Source: Mesorhizobium sp. (GTDB lineage: Bacteria; Pseudomonadota; Alphaproteobacteria; Rhizobiales; Rhizobiaceae). From it: a stretch of 64,000 bases of DNA. The position numbers and the translations under genes are program-made. Where the stretch lies: assembly GCA_004020875.1 (NCBI GenBank), contig SAPZ01000015.1:83084-147083 (forward strand), read 5' to 3'. The notes beneath the pieces were generated by a model, which did no database searches, was not told where the DNA came from, and saw only the letters and a list, made by a program, of their open reading frames with translations. Position 1 is the first letter of the stretch, and every line of letters starts with the position of its first letter. This document shows, one piece after another, positions 44,516 through 54,967 of the stretch.

Positions 44516-45829
44516 TCAGGCAGCTTGCGCGGCAATCGGCGCCGCAATCAGTCGGGCGCCGTCATGGCCGGTGATCACGGCATCCACGATCTCGCCGGGC
44601 GCGCCGGTGCCGATCGCGGCCAACGTAAACCCCTCGGTGCGGCCAAGCCCGTCGCGTTCGACCAGGATCGACTGCCGCGTGCCGGGGAGCGAGGTCAGAT
44701 GACGGCGATAGGCGGCCTCGCCGGCGGAGCGCAGCCTTGCGGCGCGTGCCTTCACCACCTCGCGGCGGACCTGCGGCATGCGCGCCGCGGGCGTGCCTTC
44801 ACGCGGCGAGAACGGAAAGACGTGCAGATGCGTCAGCCCGCATTCCTCGACGATCCGTTCCGAATTCTCGAACATCGCCTCGGTCTCAGTCGGGAAGCCG
44901 GCGATGATGTCGGCGCCGAAGACGATGCCGGGACGCAGCTTGCGCACGTCTTCGCAGAAGCGGATCGACTGGTCGCGCAGATGGCGACGCTTCATGCGCT
45001 TCAGGATCATGTCGTCGCCCGATTGCAGCGACAAATGCAGATGCGGCATAAGCCTCGGTTCAGTGGCGATGGCCTCGAGCAGGTCGTCGTCGGCCTCGAT
45101 GGAATCGATCGAGGACAGTCTCAGCCGCTTTACGTTCGGCACCTGACGCAGGATCGTCTTCACCAGCTTTCCAAGCTTGGGGCTGCCCGGCAGGTCGGCG
45201 CCGAAGCTGGTCATGTCGACGCCGGAAAGCACGATCTCGGCATAGCCGTTGCCGGCCAAACGCTTGACCTGCTCGACCACGGCGCCCATCGGCACGGAGC
45301 GCGAGTTGCCGCGGCCGTAAGGGATGATGCAGAAGGTGCAGCGGTGGTCGCAGCCATTCTGCACCTGCACGAAGGCCCGCGCGCGGCCTTCGATGGCGTC
45401 GACCATGTGGCTGGCCGTCTCGCGCACCGAGAAAATGTCGTTGACGCGCGCCTTCTCGGTGTCGTTGACGCCGAAATCGGGCAGGGCGCGGTAGGAATTG
45501 GCCTTGAGCTTCTCCTCATTGCCGAGCACGAGGTCGACCTCGTCCATGGCGGCGAAGTTCTGTGGCTCGGTCTGCGCCGCGCAGCCGGTGACGATGATGC
45601 GCGCTTCAGGATTCTCGCGGCGCGCCTTGCGGATCGCCTGCTTGGCCTGTCGCACCGCTTCCGCCGTGACGGCGCAGGTGTTGAAGATCACGGCGCCGCC
45701 CTGGAGCGCGCCAAGGCCGGCGCTTTCGGCCTCACGACGCATCACTTCCGATTCATAGGTGTTGAGGCGGCAGCCGAAGGTGACGACGTCGATACCGCTG
45801 GATACCGCGCCTTTTTCAAGGGCCGACAT
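44516..45829 (-). CDS. mtaB: tRNA t6A37 methylthiotransferase MtaB
   Basis: A 437-residue radical SAM methylthiotransferase that converts t6A37 to ms2t6A37 in tRNA. The N-terminal cluster ligands are Cys20 (TFGCRLNTYES), Cys52 (NTCAVT) and Cys83 (TGCAAQ). The radical SAM ligands are Cys160, Cys164 and Cys167 (GCDHRCTFCIIPYGRG). A C-terminal TRAM-like domain follows. The ATG overlaps the dapF stop (TGATG). Confidence 0.95.
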   Translation of the reverse strand: MSALEKGAVSSGIDVVTFGCRLNTYESEVMRREAESAGLGALQGGAVIFNTCAVTAEAVRQAKQAIRKARRENPEARIIVTGCAAQTEPQNFAAMDEVDLVLGNEEKLKANSYRALPDFGVNDTEKARVNDIFSVRETASHMVDAIEGRARAFVQVQNGCDHRCTFCIIPYGRGNSRSVPMGAVVEQVKRLAGNGYAEIVLSGVDMTSFGADLPGSPKLGKLVKTILRQVPNVKRLRLSSIDSIEADDDLLEAIATEPRLMPHLHLSLQSGDDMILKRMKRRHLRDQSIRFCEDVRKLRPGIVFGADIIAGFPTETEAMFENSERIVEECGLTHLHVFPFSPREGTPAARMPQVRREVVKARAARLRSAGEAAYRRHLTSLPGTRQSILVERDGLGRTEGFTLAAIGTGAPGEIVDAVITGHDGARLIAAPIAAQAA

Positions 45830-46713
45830 CAGGCGGCGCTTTCGGTGTCGCGGGCCCAGGCGCCGGTCGAAGGATCGAAGCTGCCGGAAAACTCCCATTC
45901 GGCAGCACCGGTGAGGATGACGTGGTCGTCATCGCGCCATTCGACATGCAATTCACCGCCGCCGGGCGTCAGCAGCGAGACGCTGCGGCCGGTGCGCTTG
46001 GTGCGCGCGGCCGCCACCACGGCTGCGCAAGCGGCCGAGCCACAAGCCTTGGTGAGACCTGCGCCGCGCTCCCAGGTGCGGATGATCATCGTCTCGGGCG
46101 ACGTCACCTGGGCGATCGTAATGTTGGCGCGCTCGGGAAAGATCGGATGGTTCTCGAGCAACGGGCCGAAACGGTCGAGCTCGTAGGACCAGACATCGTT
46201 GTCGACCCAGAAGATGGTGTGCGGGTTACCCATCGACACTGCCGAGGGCGAATGCAGCACCGGCGCATCGATCGGGCCGATCTGCAGCTCGATCATGCGG
46301 GTATCGCGAAACTCTTCCGCCAGCGGGATCTCCTGCCAGCCGAGGCGCGGCCTGCCCATGTCGACCGAGATCAGGCCGTTCGCGTGCTCTTGAGCATTCA
46401 GGATGCCCGCGCGGGTCTCGAAGGTGAAGCTCTTCTGGCCGGTCTCGGCGGCCAGGGCCTGGACGACGCAGCGCGTGCCGTTGCCGCAGGCCTGCGCGCT
46501 GGTGCCGTCGGAATTCAGGATGTCGATGTAATAGGCGGTGCCCGGCGTGCGCGCGTCATGGATCGCCATGATCTGGTCAAACTTGGTCGCCGCGTCGGCA
46601 TTAAGCGCGATCGCCGCTTCTGGCGTGACCCTGTCGGCACGGCCGCGCATGTCGGCAACGATGATCTCGTTGCCAATGCCGTTCATCTTGGCGAAGGGGG
46701 CGGTGCCTGCCAT
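45829..46713 (-). CDS. dapF: Diaminopimelate epimerase
   Basis: A 294-residue PLP-independent epimerase that makes meso-diaminopimelate for lysine and peptidoglycan. The two catalytic cysteines are Cys76 (ACGNGTRC) and Cys224 (KACGSAACA). [17 protein letters not shown] at the N terminus and [11 protein letters not shown] are family segments. It starts the dapF-mtaB-ftsY-yciB series on the minus strand. Confidence 0.97.
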   Translation of the reverse strand: MAGTAPFAKMNGIGNEIIVADMRGRADRVTPEAAIALNADAATKFDQIMAIHDARTPGTAYYIDILNSDGTSAQACGNGTRCVVQALAAETGQKSFTFETRAGILNAQEHANGLISVDMGRPRLGWQEIPLAEEFRDTRMIELQIGPIDAPVLHSPSAVSMGNPHTIFWVDNDVWSYELDRFGPLLENHPIFPERANITIAQVTSPETMIIRTWERGAGLTKACGSAACAAVVAAARTKRTGRSVSLLTPGGGELHVEWRDDDHVILTGAAEWEFSGSFDPSTGAWARDTESAA

Positions 46714-46807
46714 CTAACCGGTCATTCCAATCCGTTTGGCCGCTATATGGCGGAAACGGGCGAGAATTACCAGTGCGGCTCTTGTCTCGGTCACTGCGAA
46801 ACGTCGC

Positions 46808-46850
46808 GCCGGCGACGACCAAGTGGTCGCCGGCGACGACCAAGCGGTCG
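46808..46850. repeat. Two tandem copies of a 21-bp palindromic unit
   Basis: GCCGGCGACGACCAAG occurs at 46808-46823 and again at 46829-46844, a 21-bp period, each flanked by GGTCG. The sequence is internally complementary (GGTCGCCGGCGACGACC). It abuts the UPF0391 stop and may end that transcript. Confidence 0.7.
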
Positions 46851-46853
46851 CGC

Positions 46854-47015
46854 CTAAGTGACCGCGAAGACGCCGAGCACGATCAGCAGGAAGATGATCA
46901 GCACAATGCCGATGAGGATGCGTGCGCCGGTAGCGGCAGCGCCGGCCAGCGCCGGCATACCGAGCAGGCTCGCGGCGGCGGCAATGATGAGAAGGAGGAT
47001 GATCCATTTGATCAT
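46854..47015 (-). CDS. UPF0391 (DUF1328) small membrane protein
   Basis: A 53-residue protein with two helices: MIKWIILLLIIAAAASLLGM, then PALAGAAATGARILIGIVLI and IFLLIVLGVFAVT. The G-x-AGAAA-x-ARILF-like hinge is characteristic of DUF1328 membrane peptides. Function unknown; homologues are often stress-induced. GGAGC lies before the ATG at 47013-47015. Confidence 0.85.
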   Translation of the reverse strand: MIKWIILLLIIAAAASLLGMPALAGAAATGARILIGIVLIIFLLIVLGVFAVT

Positions 47016-47075
47016 GGGAAGCTCCGGCGAAATTGCGTCGCGAAACAAACGCGTTTGGCCGGTTTGGGTTCCTTG

Positions 47076-48083
47076 TCAGATGGGTGGTACATCCCACACT
47101 TCGCCCGGTCGCATGGCGCGGAAACGCTCCGGCGGCAGGCCTTGCGCCTGGAGTGCCTCGGAAAGTTTCTGCGCCGGCTCCTCGACCGGCTCGTCGGTGA
47201 GGTGGAACGTGCCCCAGTGGCAGCCTGCGGCATGAGCGGCATTGCACAGCTTCATGCCGAGAACGGCCTCCTCCGGATTCTGGTGCTGCGGCGCCATGAA
47301 CCAGCGCGGCTCATAGGCGCCGATCGGCAGGATGGCGAGGCGAAAGCCGCCATGCTTTTGTGCCATCAGCCGGTAATTGATGCCGTCATGGAAGCCGGTG
47401 TCGCCGGCGAAATAGATGTTGCCGCCCGCCGTTTCGACAACGAAGCCAGCCCAAAGCGCCATGCGGCGGTCGCGTCCGCCGCGCGCCGACCAATGATGCG
47501 CCGGCTCGACATGGATGGCGGCCGCGCCGATGTCGATCCGGTCGCCCCAATCATGCACGCTGAGTCGCATGCCGGGCACGGTGCGGTGGATGATGGCATC
47601 GTTGCCGAGCGGCGTGATGATGCGCGCGTCGTGACTCACCTTCAGTCGCTTCAGCGTAGCGAGGTCGAGGTGGTCGTAGTGGTTGTGGCTGACCAGGACC
47701 AGGTCGATCGGCGGCAGGTCGGCGAAGGCGATGCCCGGCGCATTGACCCTCTTGGGACCGGCAAAGGCGAAGGGCGAGGCGCGCTCCGACCAGACCGGAT
47801 CGGTCAGGATGTTCAGCCCGGCGGTCTGGATAAGCAATGAGGCGTGGCCGACCATTGTGAGCCTTAGCGCGCCGCCATCCACGCGGAGCACCGGCTTTGC
47901 CTGCGGGTGAGGGCTCGGAACGGCGGCCGGCCATCTCGCCCGCTTGCCGCTGAATTGCCATCTGAGGAGATCGCTGAAGCGCCCCGGCGGCTTGCCGCCG
48001 GGGTTGAAGAACAGGGCGCCGTCGAAATGATCGCTATGCGGGCCGTTGTAATAGCGGTTAGCGGTTCTTTTTCTCGCGGCCAT
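47076..48083 (-). CDS. MBL-fold metallo-hydrolase (NAPE-PLD/UlaG-like)
   Basis: A 335-residue metallo-beta-lactamase-fold protein. Key segments: LTMVGHASLLIQTAGLNILT, DPVWSERASPFAF, the metal motif SHNHYDHLD, VEPAHHWSARGGRDRRMALW, FAGDTGFHDGI and the late GCHWGTFHLTDEP. The pattern resembles N-acyl phosphatidylethanolamine phospholipase D-like hydrolases, but the substrate is not defined by sequence. The ATG at 48081-48083 has GGAGTGAGA before it. Confidence 0.88.
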   Translation of the reverse strand: MAARKRTANRYYNGPHSDHFDGALFFNPGGKPPGRFSDLLRWQFSGKRARWPAAVPSPHPQAKPVLRVDGGALRLTMVGHASLLIQTAGLNILTDPVWSERASPFAFAGPKRVNAPGIAFADLPPIDLVLVSHNHYDHLDLATLKRLKVSHDARIITPLGNDAIIHRTVPGMRLSVHDWGDRIDIGAAAIHVEPAHHWSARGGRDRRMALWAGFVVETAGGNIYFAGDTGFHDGINYRLMAQKHGGFRLAILPIGAYEPRWFMAPQHQNPEEAVLGMKLCNAAHAAGCHWGTFHLTDEPVEEPAQKLSEALQAQGLPPERFRAMRPGEVWDVPPI

Positions 48084-48208
48084 TCTCACTCCGCCGGCTC
48101 GGTCCCTCCTGAGATAAGGACGTGCCTGCCTGGCGCAAGCATTTTGCTGGCGAATGCCAATGGGCGAAGCCCGGTTCATCTAGGATCGGGAGCGGAGGGG
48201 CGATCATC

Positions 48209-48646
48209 ATGGTCATGAAGCGAACCGGGACACCGTGGATGAAGGCCGAGGATTTCGGCCGTTCGCTGCCGCTTGGGATCGGCGTCAATCTTCTGGTCAC
48301 CGACATGGCGGCGATGGAGGCCTTCTGCCGCAACGTGCTCGGCGCCAGGATCATCTACGCCGACGAGGACTTCGCGGCGGTCGAGCTTTTGGGTTCGATC
48401 TTCATGCTGCATGCCGACCATTCCTATCTCGACAATCCGATGACCGGGGTCACTTCGGGCGCCGAGGCGCGCGGCGCCGGCATCGAATTGCGCCTTTACG
48501 GAGCCGATCCGGATCGGATCGAGAAAAAGGCGGCGGCGCTCGGCCATATCGTGCTGGCCGGCTCCATCGATAAGCCGCATGGCCTGCGCGAATGCTACAT
48601 CGTGGGCCCGGAAGGCTATGTATTCGTGCCGAGCGCCCGAATTTAA
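48209..48646 (+). CDS. VOC family (glyoxalase-like) protein
   Basis: A 145-residue single VOC domain with the two beta-alpha-beta-beta-beta repeats: IGVNLLVTDMAAMEAFCRNV, LGARIIYADEDFAAVELLGS and the later IELRLYGADPDRIEKKAAAL. The C-terminal LRECYIVGPEGYVFV carries the usual Glu position. Members include dioxygenases, isomerases and antibiotic-binding proteins; the substrate is unknown. The ATG at 48209 follows GGAGGGG. Confidence 0.83.
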   Translation: MVMKRTGTPWMKAEDFGRSLPLGIGVNLLVTDMAAMEAFCRNVLGARIIYADEDFAAVELLGSIFMLHADHSYLDNPMTGVTSGAEARGAGIELRLYGADPDRIEKKAAALGHIVLAGSIDKPHGLRECYIVGPEGYVFVPSARI

Positions 48647-48840
48647 TGCTTAGATTTCAATGCCTTGAATGACCGCGTCTACGCCGCTCCGGCGCCGTCA
48701 GCCTGCTGCGATAAATTTGCAACATCCGACTCGAAAACCCTATTTTAACCATATCAGGTTGAAATTCTGCCACCTTCGCCATCTTGGTGGAGCGAAGATT
48801 ACGCGGATGGCTCCCCCCGGCCGATCCGACGGAGGTTTTG

Positions 48841-49398
48841 ATGAATTTTTCGATGACCCGCCCCTTTTCGCGGAGCGGCCTTGTGGCCATCTCGCTGGCC
48901 GCGCTGGTTGCGAGCGGCTGCTCGACCTCACGCTTCTCGTCGATGGACGACCAGCAGCCGGCGCCGCTGACGCCGGCACCGTCCGGCACGGTGACGCAGA
49001 ATCAGTTGCCACCGCCGGCTGCTCCCGGCACGGCCGATCCGTCGCAATTTCCGACCGCGCCGAAGAACACCCAGGTCGCTTCGCTGCCGCCGGACGGCGC
49101 GGCACCCGCCGGGGCCACCGATCTCACTGCGGCTAGCGTCGCCGGAGTGTGGAACGTCAATGTCTCCGGGCAGAGCTGCAAGGTGGCGACGCCGCAGACC
49201 AAGTTCGGTGCCGGTTACCGCGCTGGGCCTTTGCATTGCCCGGCGCCGATCGACGGCATCAAGTCGTGGAACGTCGCCGGCAAGCAGCTGACGCTTTATG
49301 ACGAAAATGGCGGCACGCTGGCTAGGCTCTATTCCTCGGGCGGCGAAAAGTTCGACGGCCAGACTTCCAATGGGCAGCCCATCTCGCTTACAAGGTAG
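48841..49398 (+). CDS. Omp19-like outer-membrane lipoprotein, AprI/Inh protease-inhibitor fold
   Basis: A 185-residue lipoprotein. The signal peptide ends in the lipobox ASGC with Cys27 lipidated. A Pro/Ala/Thr-rich linker (about 38-100) follows, then an Inh-type eight-stranded barrel: LTAASVAGVWNVNVSGQSCK, ATPQTKFGAGYRAGPLHCPA, KQLTLYDENGGTLARLYSSG and KFDGQTSNGQPISLTR. It matches Brucella Omp19 closely in the barrel, including the Cys pair. Brucella Omp19 inhibits host proteases. The ATG follows CGGAGGTTTTG. Confidence 0.92.
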   Translation: MNFSMTRPFSRSGLVAISLAALVASGCSTSRFSSMDDQQPAPLTPAPSGTVTQNQLPPPAAPGTADPSQFPTAPKNTQVASLPPDGAAPAGATDLTAASVAGVWNVNVSGQSCKVATPQTKFGAGYRAGPLHCPAPIDGIKSWNVAGKQLTLYDENGGTLARLYSSGGEKFDGQTSNGQPISLTR

Positions 49399-49403
49399 GG
49401 CGA

Positions 49404-49539
49404 GAGTGTGCTGATATTCAGGTGAGGCTGGCCTGCAAATGGCGGCTTCCTGCGGTGCTCACGTACTAAAAGTACGCTCCGCTCCGGTTCTCGGAAACCA
49501 CCATTTTCGACTCGGCCTGACCTGAATCTAAACACACTC
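49404..49539. repeat. Long imperfect palindrome, family E
   Basis: GAGTGTG (49404-49410) and CACACTC (49533-49539) bracket arms that share ATTCAGGT/ACCTGAAT, AATGGCGG/CCACCATT and a perfect apex CGTAC-TAAAA-GTACG. It lies between the Omp19-like gene and zapE. The stem can extend over about 60 bp with mismatches, like a REP or MITE element. Confidence 0.75.
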
Positions 49540-49575
49540 GGGCCATTCCTCGAGCGTTCCGCTCAAAAAAAGCAA

Positions 49576-50790
49576 ATGACCGGACCCATGCATCTGCGCG
49601 ACGGCCTCCAGACCCATGCGACCGTCAGGCAGCGCTACGACCATCTCGTCGAGAGCGGCGCTGTCGAGCGCGATCCGGCGCAGGAGCATATCGTCGCCGC
49701 GCTCGACCGGTTGATCGACGAGATCTCGGCCAAAAGACTGGCGCAGAAATCGAGCGCGCTGGGCTGGCTGTTCGCGGCCAAGCGGCAGCCGCGCACCTCG
49801 GTCAAAGGACTCTACATCCATGGCAGCGTCGGTCGTGGCAAGACCATGCTGATGGACATGTTCTTCGAGTTGCTGCCGGTCCGCCGCAAACGCCGGGTGC
49901 ATTTCAACGACTTCATGGCCGATGTGCAGGACCGGATCCAAAAACACCGGCAGGCGCGCAAGGAAGGCGCGGTCAAGGAAGACGATCCGATACCGCCGGT
50001 CGCCCGGACGCTTGCCGATGAAGCCTGGGTGCTTTGCTTCGATGAGTTCTCCGTCACCGACATTGCCGACGCCATGATTCTGTCGCGCCTGTTCTCGGCG
50101 CTGTTCGCCAATGGCGTGGTGCTGGTCGCCACCTCAAACGTGGCGCCGGAGAACCTTTATCGCGACGGGCTGAACCGCCAGCTCTTCCTGCCGTTCATCT
50201 CGCTGCTCGAGCGCAATGCCCATGTGATGACGCTCGATGCCGAGAAGGACTATCGGCAGGAAAAGCTCAACCGGCAGCCGGTCTATGTCACGCCGGACGA
50301 CGCCGCGGCCGAGCGCGCGTTGGACAAGGCCTGGAAGGCGATGACGCATGGCCAGCCGACCGGCGAGGTGATGCTGACACTGAAAGGCCGCCACCTCGTC
50401 GTGCCGCGCGCCGCCGGCGACGCGGCGCGCTTTTCCTTCGCCGACCTTTGCGAAAAGCCGCTCGGCGCGCGCGACTATCTGGCCATCGCCGCCCGCTTCT
50501 CGACCGTCTTCATCGACCATGTGCCGGTGCTGGGGGAAGGCAAGCGCAACGAGGCCAAGCGTTTCATTCTTTTGATCGACACGCTCTACGACCATCGCAT
50601 GCGGCTGGTGATGAGCGCCGCGGCTGCGCCGGAAGGGCTCTACACGGCCAAACGCGGCACGGAAGTGTTCGAATTCGAGCGCACCGCCTCGCGCCTGGTC
50701 GAAATGCAGAGCCGGGACTGGCTGGACGACTGGGCGGAGCGGCGGAACGATGGGGCACAGCCCGCCGAGGCGAGACAGGCGCAGGCCTGA
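49576..50790 (+). CDS. zapE: Cell division protein ZapE (AFG1-like ATPase)
   Basis: A 404-residue AFG1/ZapE AAA-type ATPase. Walker A is GSVGRGKT at residues 83-90 and Walker B is LCFDEFSVTDIADAMIL; YIHGSVGRGKTMLMDMFFE, RVHFNDFMADVQDRIQKHR and LVATSNVAPENLYRDGLNR are highly characteristic. In E. coli it acts at the division ring; the mitochondrial homologue handles respiratory complex proteins. It precedes the mdh operon, an order I recall as conserved in rhizobia. Confidence 0.94.
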   Translation: MTGPMHLRDGLQTHATVRQRYDHLVESGAVERDPAQEHIVAALDRLIDEISAKRLAQKSSALGWLFAAKRQPRTSVKGLYIHGSVGRGKTMLMDMFFELLPVRRKRRVHFNDFMADVQDRIQKHRQARKEGAVKEDDPIPPVARTLADEAWVLCFDEFSVTDIADAMILSRLFSALFANGVVLVATSNVAPENLYRDGLNRQLFLPFISLLERNAHVMTLDAEKDYRQEKLNRQPVYVTPDDAAAERALDKAWKAMTHGQPTGEVMLTLKGRHLVVPRAAGDAARFSFADLCEKPLGARDYLAIAARFSTVFIDHVPVLGEGKRNEAKRFILLIDTLYDHRMRLVMSAAAAPEGLYTAKRGTEVFEFERTASRLVEMQSRDWLDDWAERRNDGAQPAEARQAQA

Positions 50791-50955
50791 CACTCGTCGT
50801 CCTGGGTCTTTGCTCCCACTTCGCGCATGATGACGGATCGACGGCTCATCGAACATTTCGTTGCCACGCCCGCATCACAAGGACGTCATCGCCGGGGTGA
50901 AGCCTTCTGATTTCCACGTTCATTGTGTAAATTCGGCCTAGTTGGCTCAGGAATT

Positions 50956-50985
50956 TTGACGTTTACGTAATTCCCGATGCATCTA
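50956..50985 (+). promoter_or_regulatory. Candidate promoter of the mdh-suc operon
   Basis: The 346-bp space before mdh is conspicuously AT-rich from about 50920 to 51030. TTGACG (50956-50961) and CATCTA (50980-50985) are spaced by 18 bp. A TTACGTAA palindrome (50963-50970) lies between them and could be an operator. Nothing else is recognisable in the gap. Confidence 0.35.
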
Positions 50986-51022
50986 ACCGATTGAAAATAT
51001 TGGGCCTGAAATAATCGTTTGA

Positions 51023-52105
<1,083 letters not shown>

Positions 52106-52146
52106 TCTCACCGGCAAAATAATCGTCCTTCCCGGAGATCAAGCGC

Positions 52147-53340
<1,194 letters not shown>

Positions 53341-53344
53341 GCGG

Positions 53345-53716
53345 ATGCCTCCGCGCAAGATAAACCTGGTCGAGGCGGCGGATCAAAAGATCGCCAAGGT
53401 CTTCGATCCGCACATCGCGGGCGACGTCAACGATGCCCAAGCCAAGGTCGCCAAGTTCGGCGAGATTTTCGATTGGCATGCGCATGACCATGAGGACGAG
53501 GCTTTCCTGGTGCTGCGCGGCAGGATCGCCATCGACTTCCGTGACGGGCCGGTCGAGCTCGGCGAGGGCGATTTCATCGTCGTGCCGCGCGGCGTCGAGC
53601 ACCGGCCGCGTTCGCTCACCCCGGAACCGGTGGTGCTGATGTTCGAGCCGGCGACGACCTTGAACACCGGCAATGCCCGCAGTGACCTCACCGTCACCGA
53701 TTTGAAGCGGCTGTGA
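53345..53716 (+). CDS. Cupin domain protein in the suc operon
   Basis: A 123-residue single cupin. Motif 1 reads [20 protein letters not shown] with His45, His47 or His49 and Glu52 as metal ligands; motif 2 is [14 protein letters not shown] with His86. It starts 4 bp after the sucC stop, so it is translated with the operon. The substrate is unknown; the first ligand spacing is of the DUF861/AraC-cupin type. Confidence 0.85.
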   Translation: MPPRKINLVEAADQKIAKVFDPHIAGDVNDAQAKVAKFGEIFDWHAHDHEDEAFLVLRGRIAIDFRDGPVELGEGDFIVVPRGVEHRPRSLTPEPVVLMFEPATTLNTGNARSDLTVTDLKRL

Positions 53717-53719
53717 ACC

Positions 53720-54217
53720 ATGAACGCGTCGCCCTTCTCCTCCCTATCGGACGGCCACCAACGCCTGCAGGCGCTGGTCGGCGCGTGGCGCGGCGAGGAA
53801 GAAGTCGCGGCCACGCAATGGACCGATGCCGGCACGGCGACCGCGGACGTTCAGGCCGAGGCTGAGTTCGGCGGCCTGTTCCTGGTGCAGCGCTATCGGC
53901 AGCGTCGCGACGGCACGGTCTCTTTCGGCGCGCATAATGTGTTCGGCTTCGACCAGCAGAACGGCCTCGTCACCATGCATCAGTTCGACTCGATGGGGTT
54001 CGTGCCGATGTCGCCCGCAACCGGCATGTGGAACGGCAATAAGCTGATTCTCGACCGCTCGTCGCCGCGCGGCGCCGCGCGCGTGACGTATGGTTTTGAC
54101 GGCGCCGATACCTATCGCATGAAACTTCAGTTCAAGCCCGCCGGCAGCAATGCATGGCAAGACATTGTGAGCGGACTCTACCGGCGCGTTGCGCCTTCCG
54201 AGACGAAGGAAGGCTGA
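53720..54217 (+). CDS. DUF1579-like protein in the suc operon
   Basis: A 165-residue protein beginning LSDGHQRLQALVGAWRGEEE and continuing DVQAEAEFGGLFLVQRYRQR, FGAHNVFGFDQQNGLVTMHQ and MGFVPMSPATGMWNGNKLIL. The pattern is of the DUF1579/lipocalin-like group that binds small hydrophobic ligands; no function is established. It starts 3 bp after the cupin stop. Confidence 0.72.
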   Translation: MNASPFSSLSDGHQRLQALVGAWRGEEEVAATQWTDAGTATADVQAEAEFGGLFLVQRYRQRRDGTVSFGAHNVFGFDQQNGLVTMHQFDSMGFVPMSPATGMWNGNKLILDRSSPRGAARVTYGFDGADTYRMKLQFKPAGSNAWQDIVSGLYRRVAPSETKEG

Positions 54218-54252
54218 GCGATGGCGATCATAGGCAAGACGGTTGAAGGGTT

Positions 54253-54290
54253 ACACATAATCACACATAATATGCCTGTGTATTTATGTG
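54253..54290. promoter_or_regulatory. Operator of the toxin-antitoxin module
   Basis: ACACATAA occurs at 54253-54260 and 54263-54270 (one helical turn apart), and the inverted TTATGTG follows at 54284-54290, just before the ribosome-binding site GGAGGCGG of the antitoxin gene. Repeats of this spacing suit cooperative ribbon-helix-helix binding. The AT-richness contrasts with the flanking operon. Confidence 0.6.
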
Positions 54291-54300
54291 GAGGCGGACG

Positions 54301-54597
54301 ATGAAAAACGTCACCCTGGCCATGGACGAGACTCTGCTTAAACAGGCGCGAAACCTTGCCGAACGTCGCAAGACGACGCTCAACGCCCTCATTCGTTCAC
54401 TGCTTGCGCATGAAGTCGAGCAGGAAGACCGGATTGCCTGGGCGCGGGAAGGTATGCGCAGGCTGATGGCCGAAAAGCCGCTTGACCTGGGCCCTGCATA
54501 CAAATGGAACCGGGACGAGATCTATGCCGAACGAGAAGATAGAATGCTTTCTCGACTCGAACGTTCTCCTTTACGCGGCCTCGGAGAGGACAAGTGA
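54301..54597 (+). CDS. Ribbon-helix-helix antitoxin
   Basis: A 98-residue protein. MKNVTLAMDETLLKQARNLA followed by ERRKTTLNALIRSLLAHEVE is a ribbon-helix-helix DNA-binding domain (beta strand, then two helices); the C-terminal half (MRRLMAEKPLDLGPAYKWNR) would bind the toxin. Its 3' end overlaps the PIN gene by 74 bp. It most likely represses its own promoter at 54253-54290. GGAGGCGG precedes the ATG. Confidence 0.85.
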   Translation: MKNVTLAMDETLLKQARNLAERRKTTLNALIRSLLAHEVEQEDRIAWAREGMRRLMAEKPLDLGPAYKWNRDEIYAEREDRMLSRLERSPLRGLGEDK

Positions 54598-54940
54598 TCC
54601 TCGCCGACACGATATCGCGCAAAACCTTGTGCTCGAGACTGTGTTCGGCGTCTCGGGCCAGACTTTGGCCGAATTCGCGAATGTCGCGAGACGGAAATCG
54701 GTCTTCGCCGATGCTGTGGTCGACGAGTGGCTGGTCTTTCTCGGCGCGCTTCCGTTTGTCCCGGTCGACCAGGCCTATGTCATCGCTGGGCTCCATCTCG
54801 CGCGCCGCTATCAACTCAAATATTACGACGCGGCATTGCTCGCGGCCGCGGAGCGGCTCGGCGCGCCGATTTTCTACACCGAGGATCTCAACCACAACCA
54901 GGTTTATGGCTCGGTCCGGGCCGTCAATCCTTTCCTCTAA
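54524..54940 (+). CDS. PIN-domain ribonuclease toxin (VapC-like)
   Basis: A 138-residue PIN domain. The acidic active site is complete: Asp11 (FLDSNVLLY), Glu50 (TLAEFANV), Asp102 (YYDAALLAA) and Glu120/Asp121 (FYTEDLNH). This is the VapC fold, which cuts tRNA or rRNA when free of antitoxin. The ATG at 54524 lies inside the antitoxin gene, behind GGGACGAGA. It ends 27 bp before sucD, so the module is embedded in the TCA operon. Confidence 0.9.
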   Translation: MPNEKIECFLDSNVLLYAASERTSDPRRHDIAQNLVLETVFGVSGQTLAEFANVARRKSVFADAVVDEWLVFLGALPFVPVDQAYVIAGLHLARRYQLKYYDAALLAAAERLGAPIFYTEDLNHNQVYGSVRAVNPFL

Positions 54941-54967
54941 TCGCTGAAGTCAGGGGCGTTTCAACCC

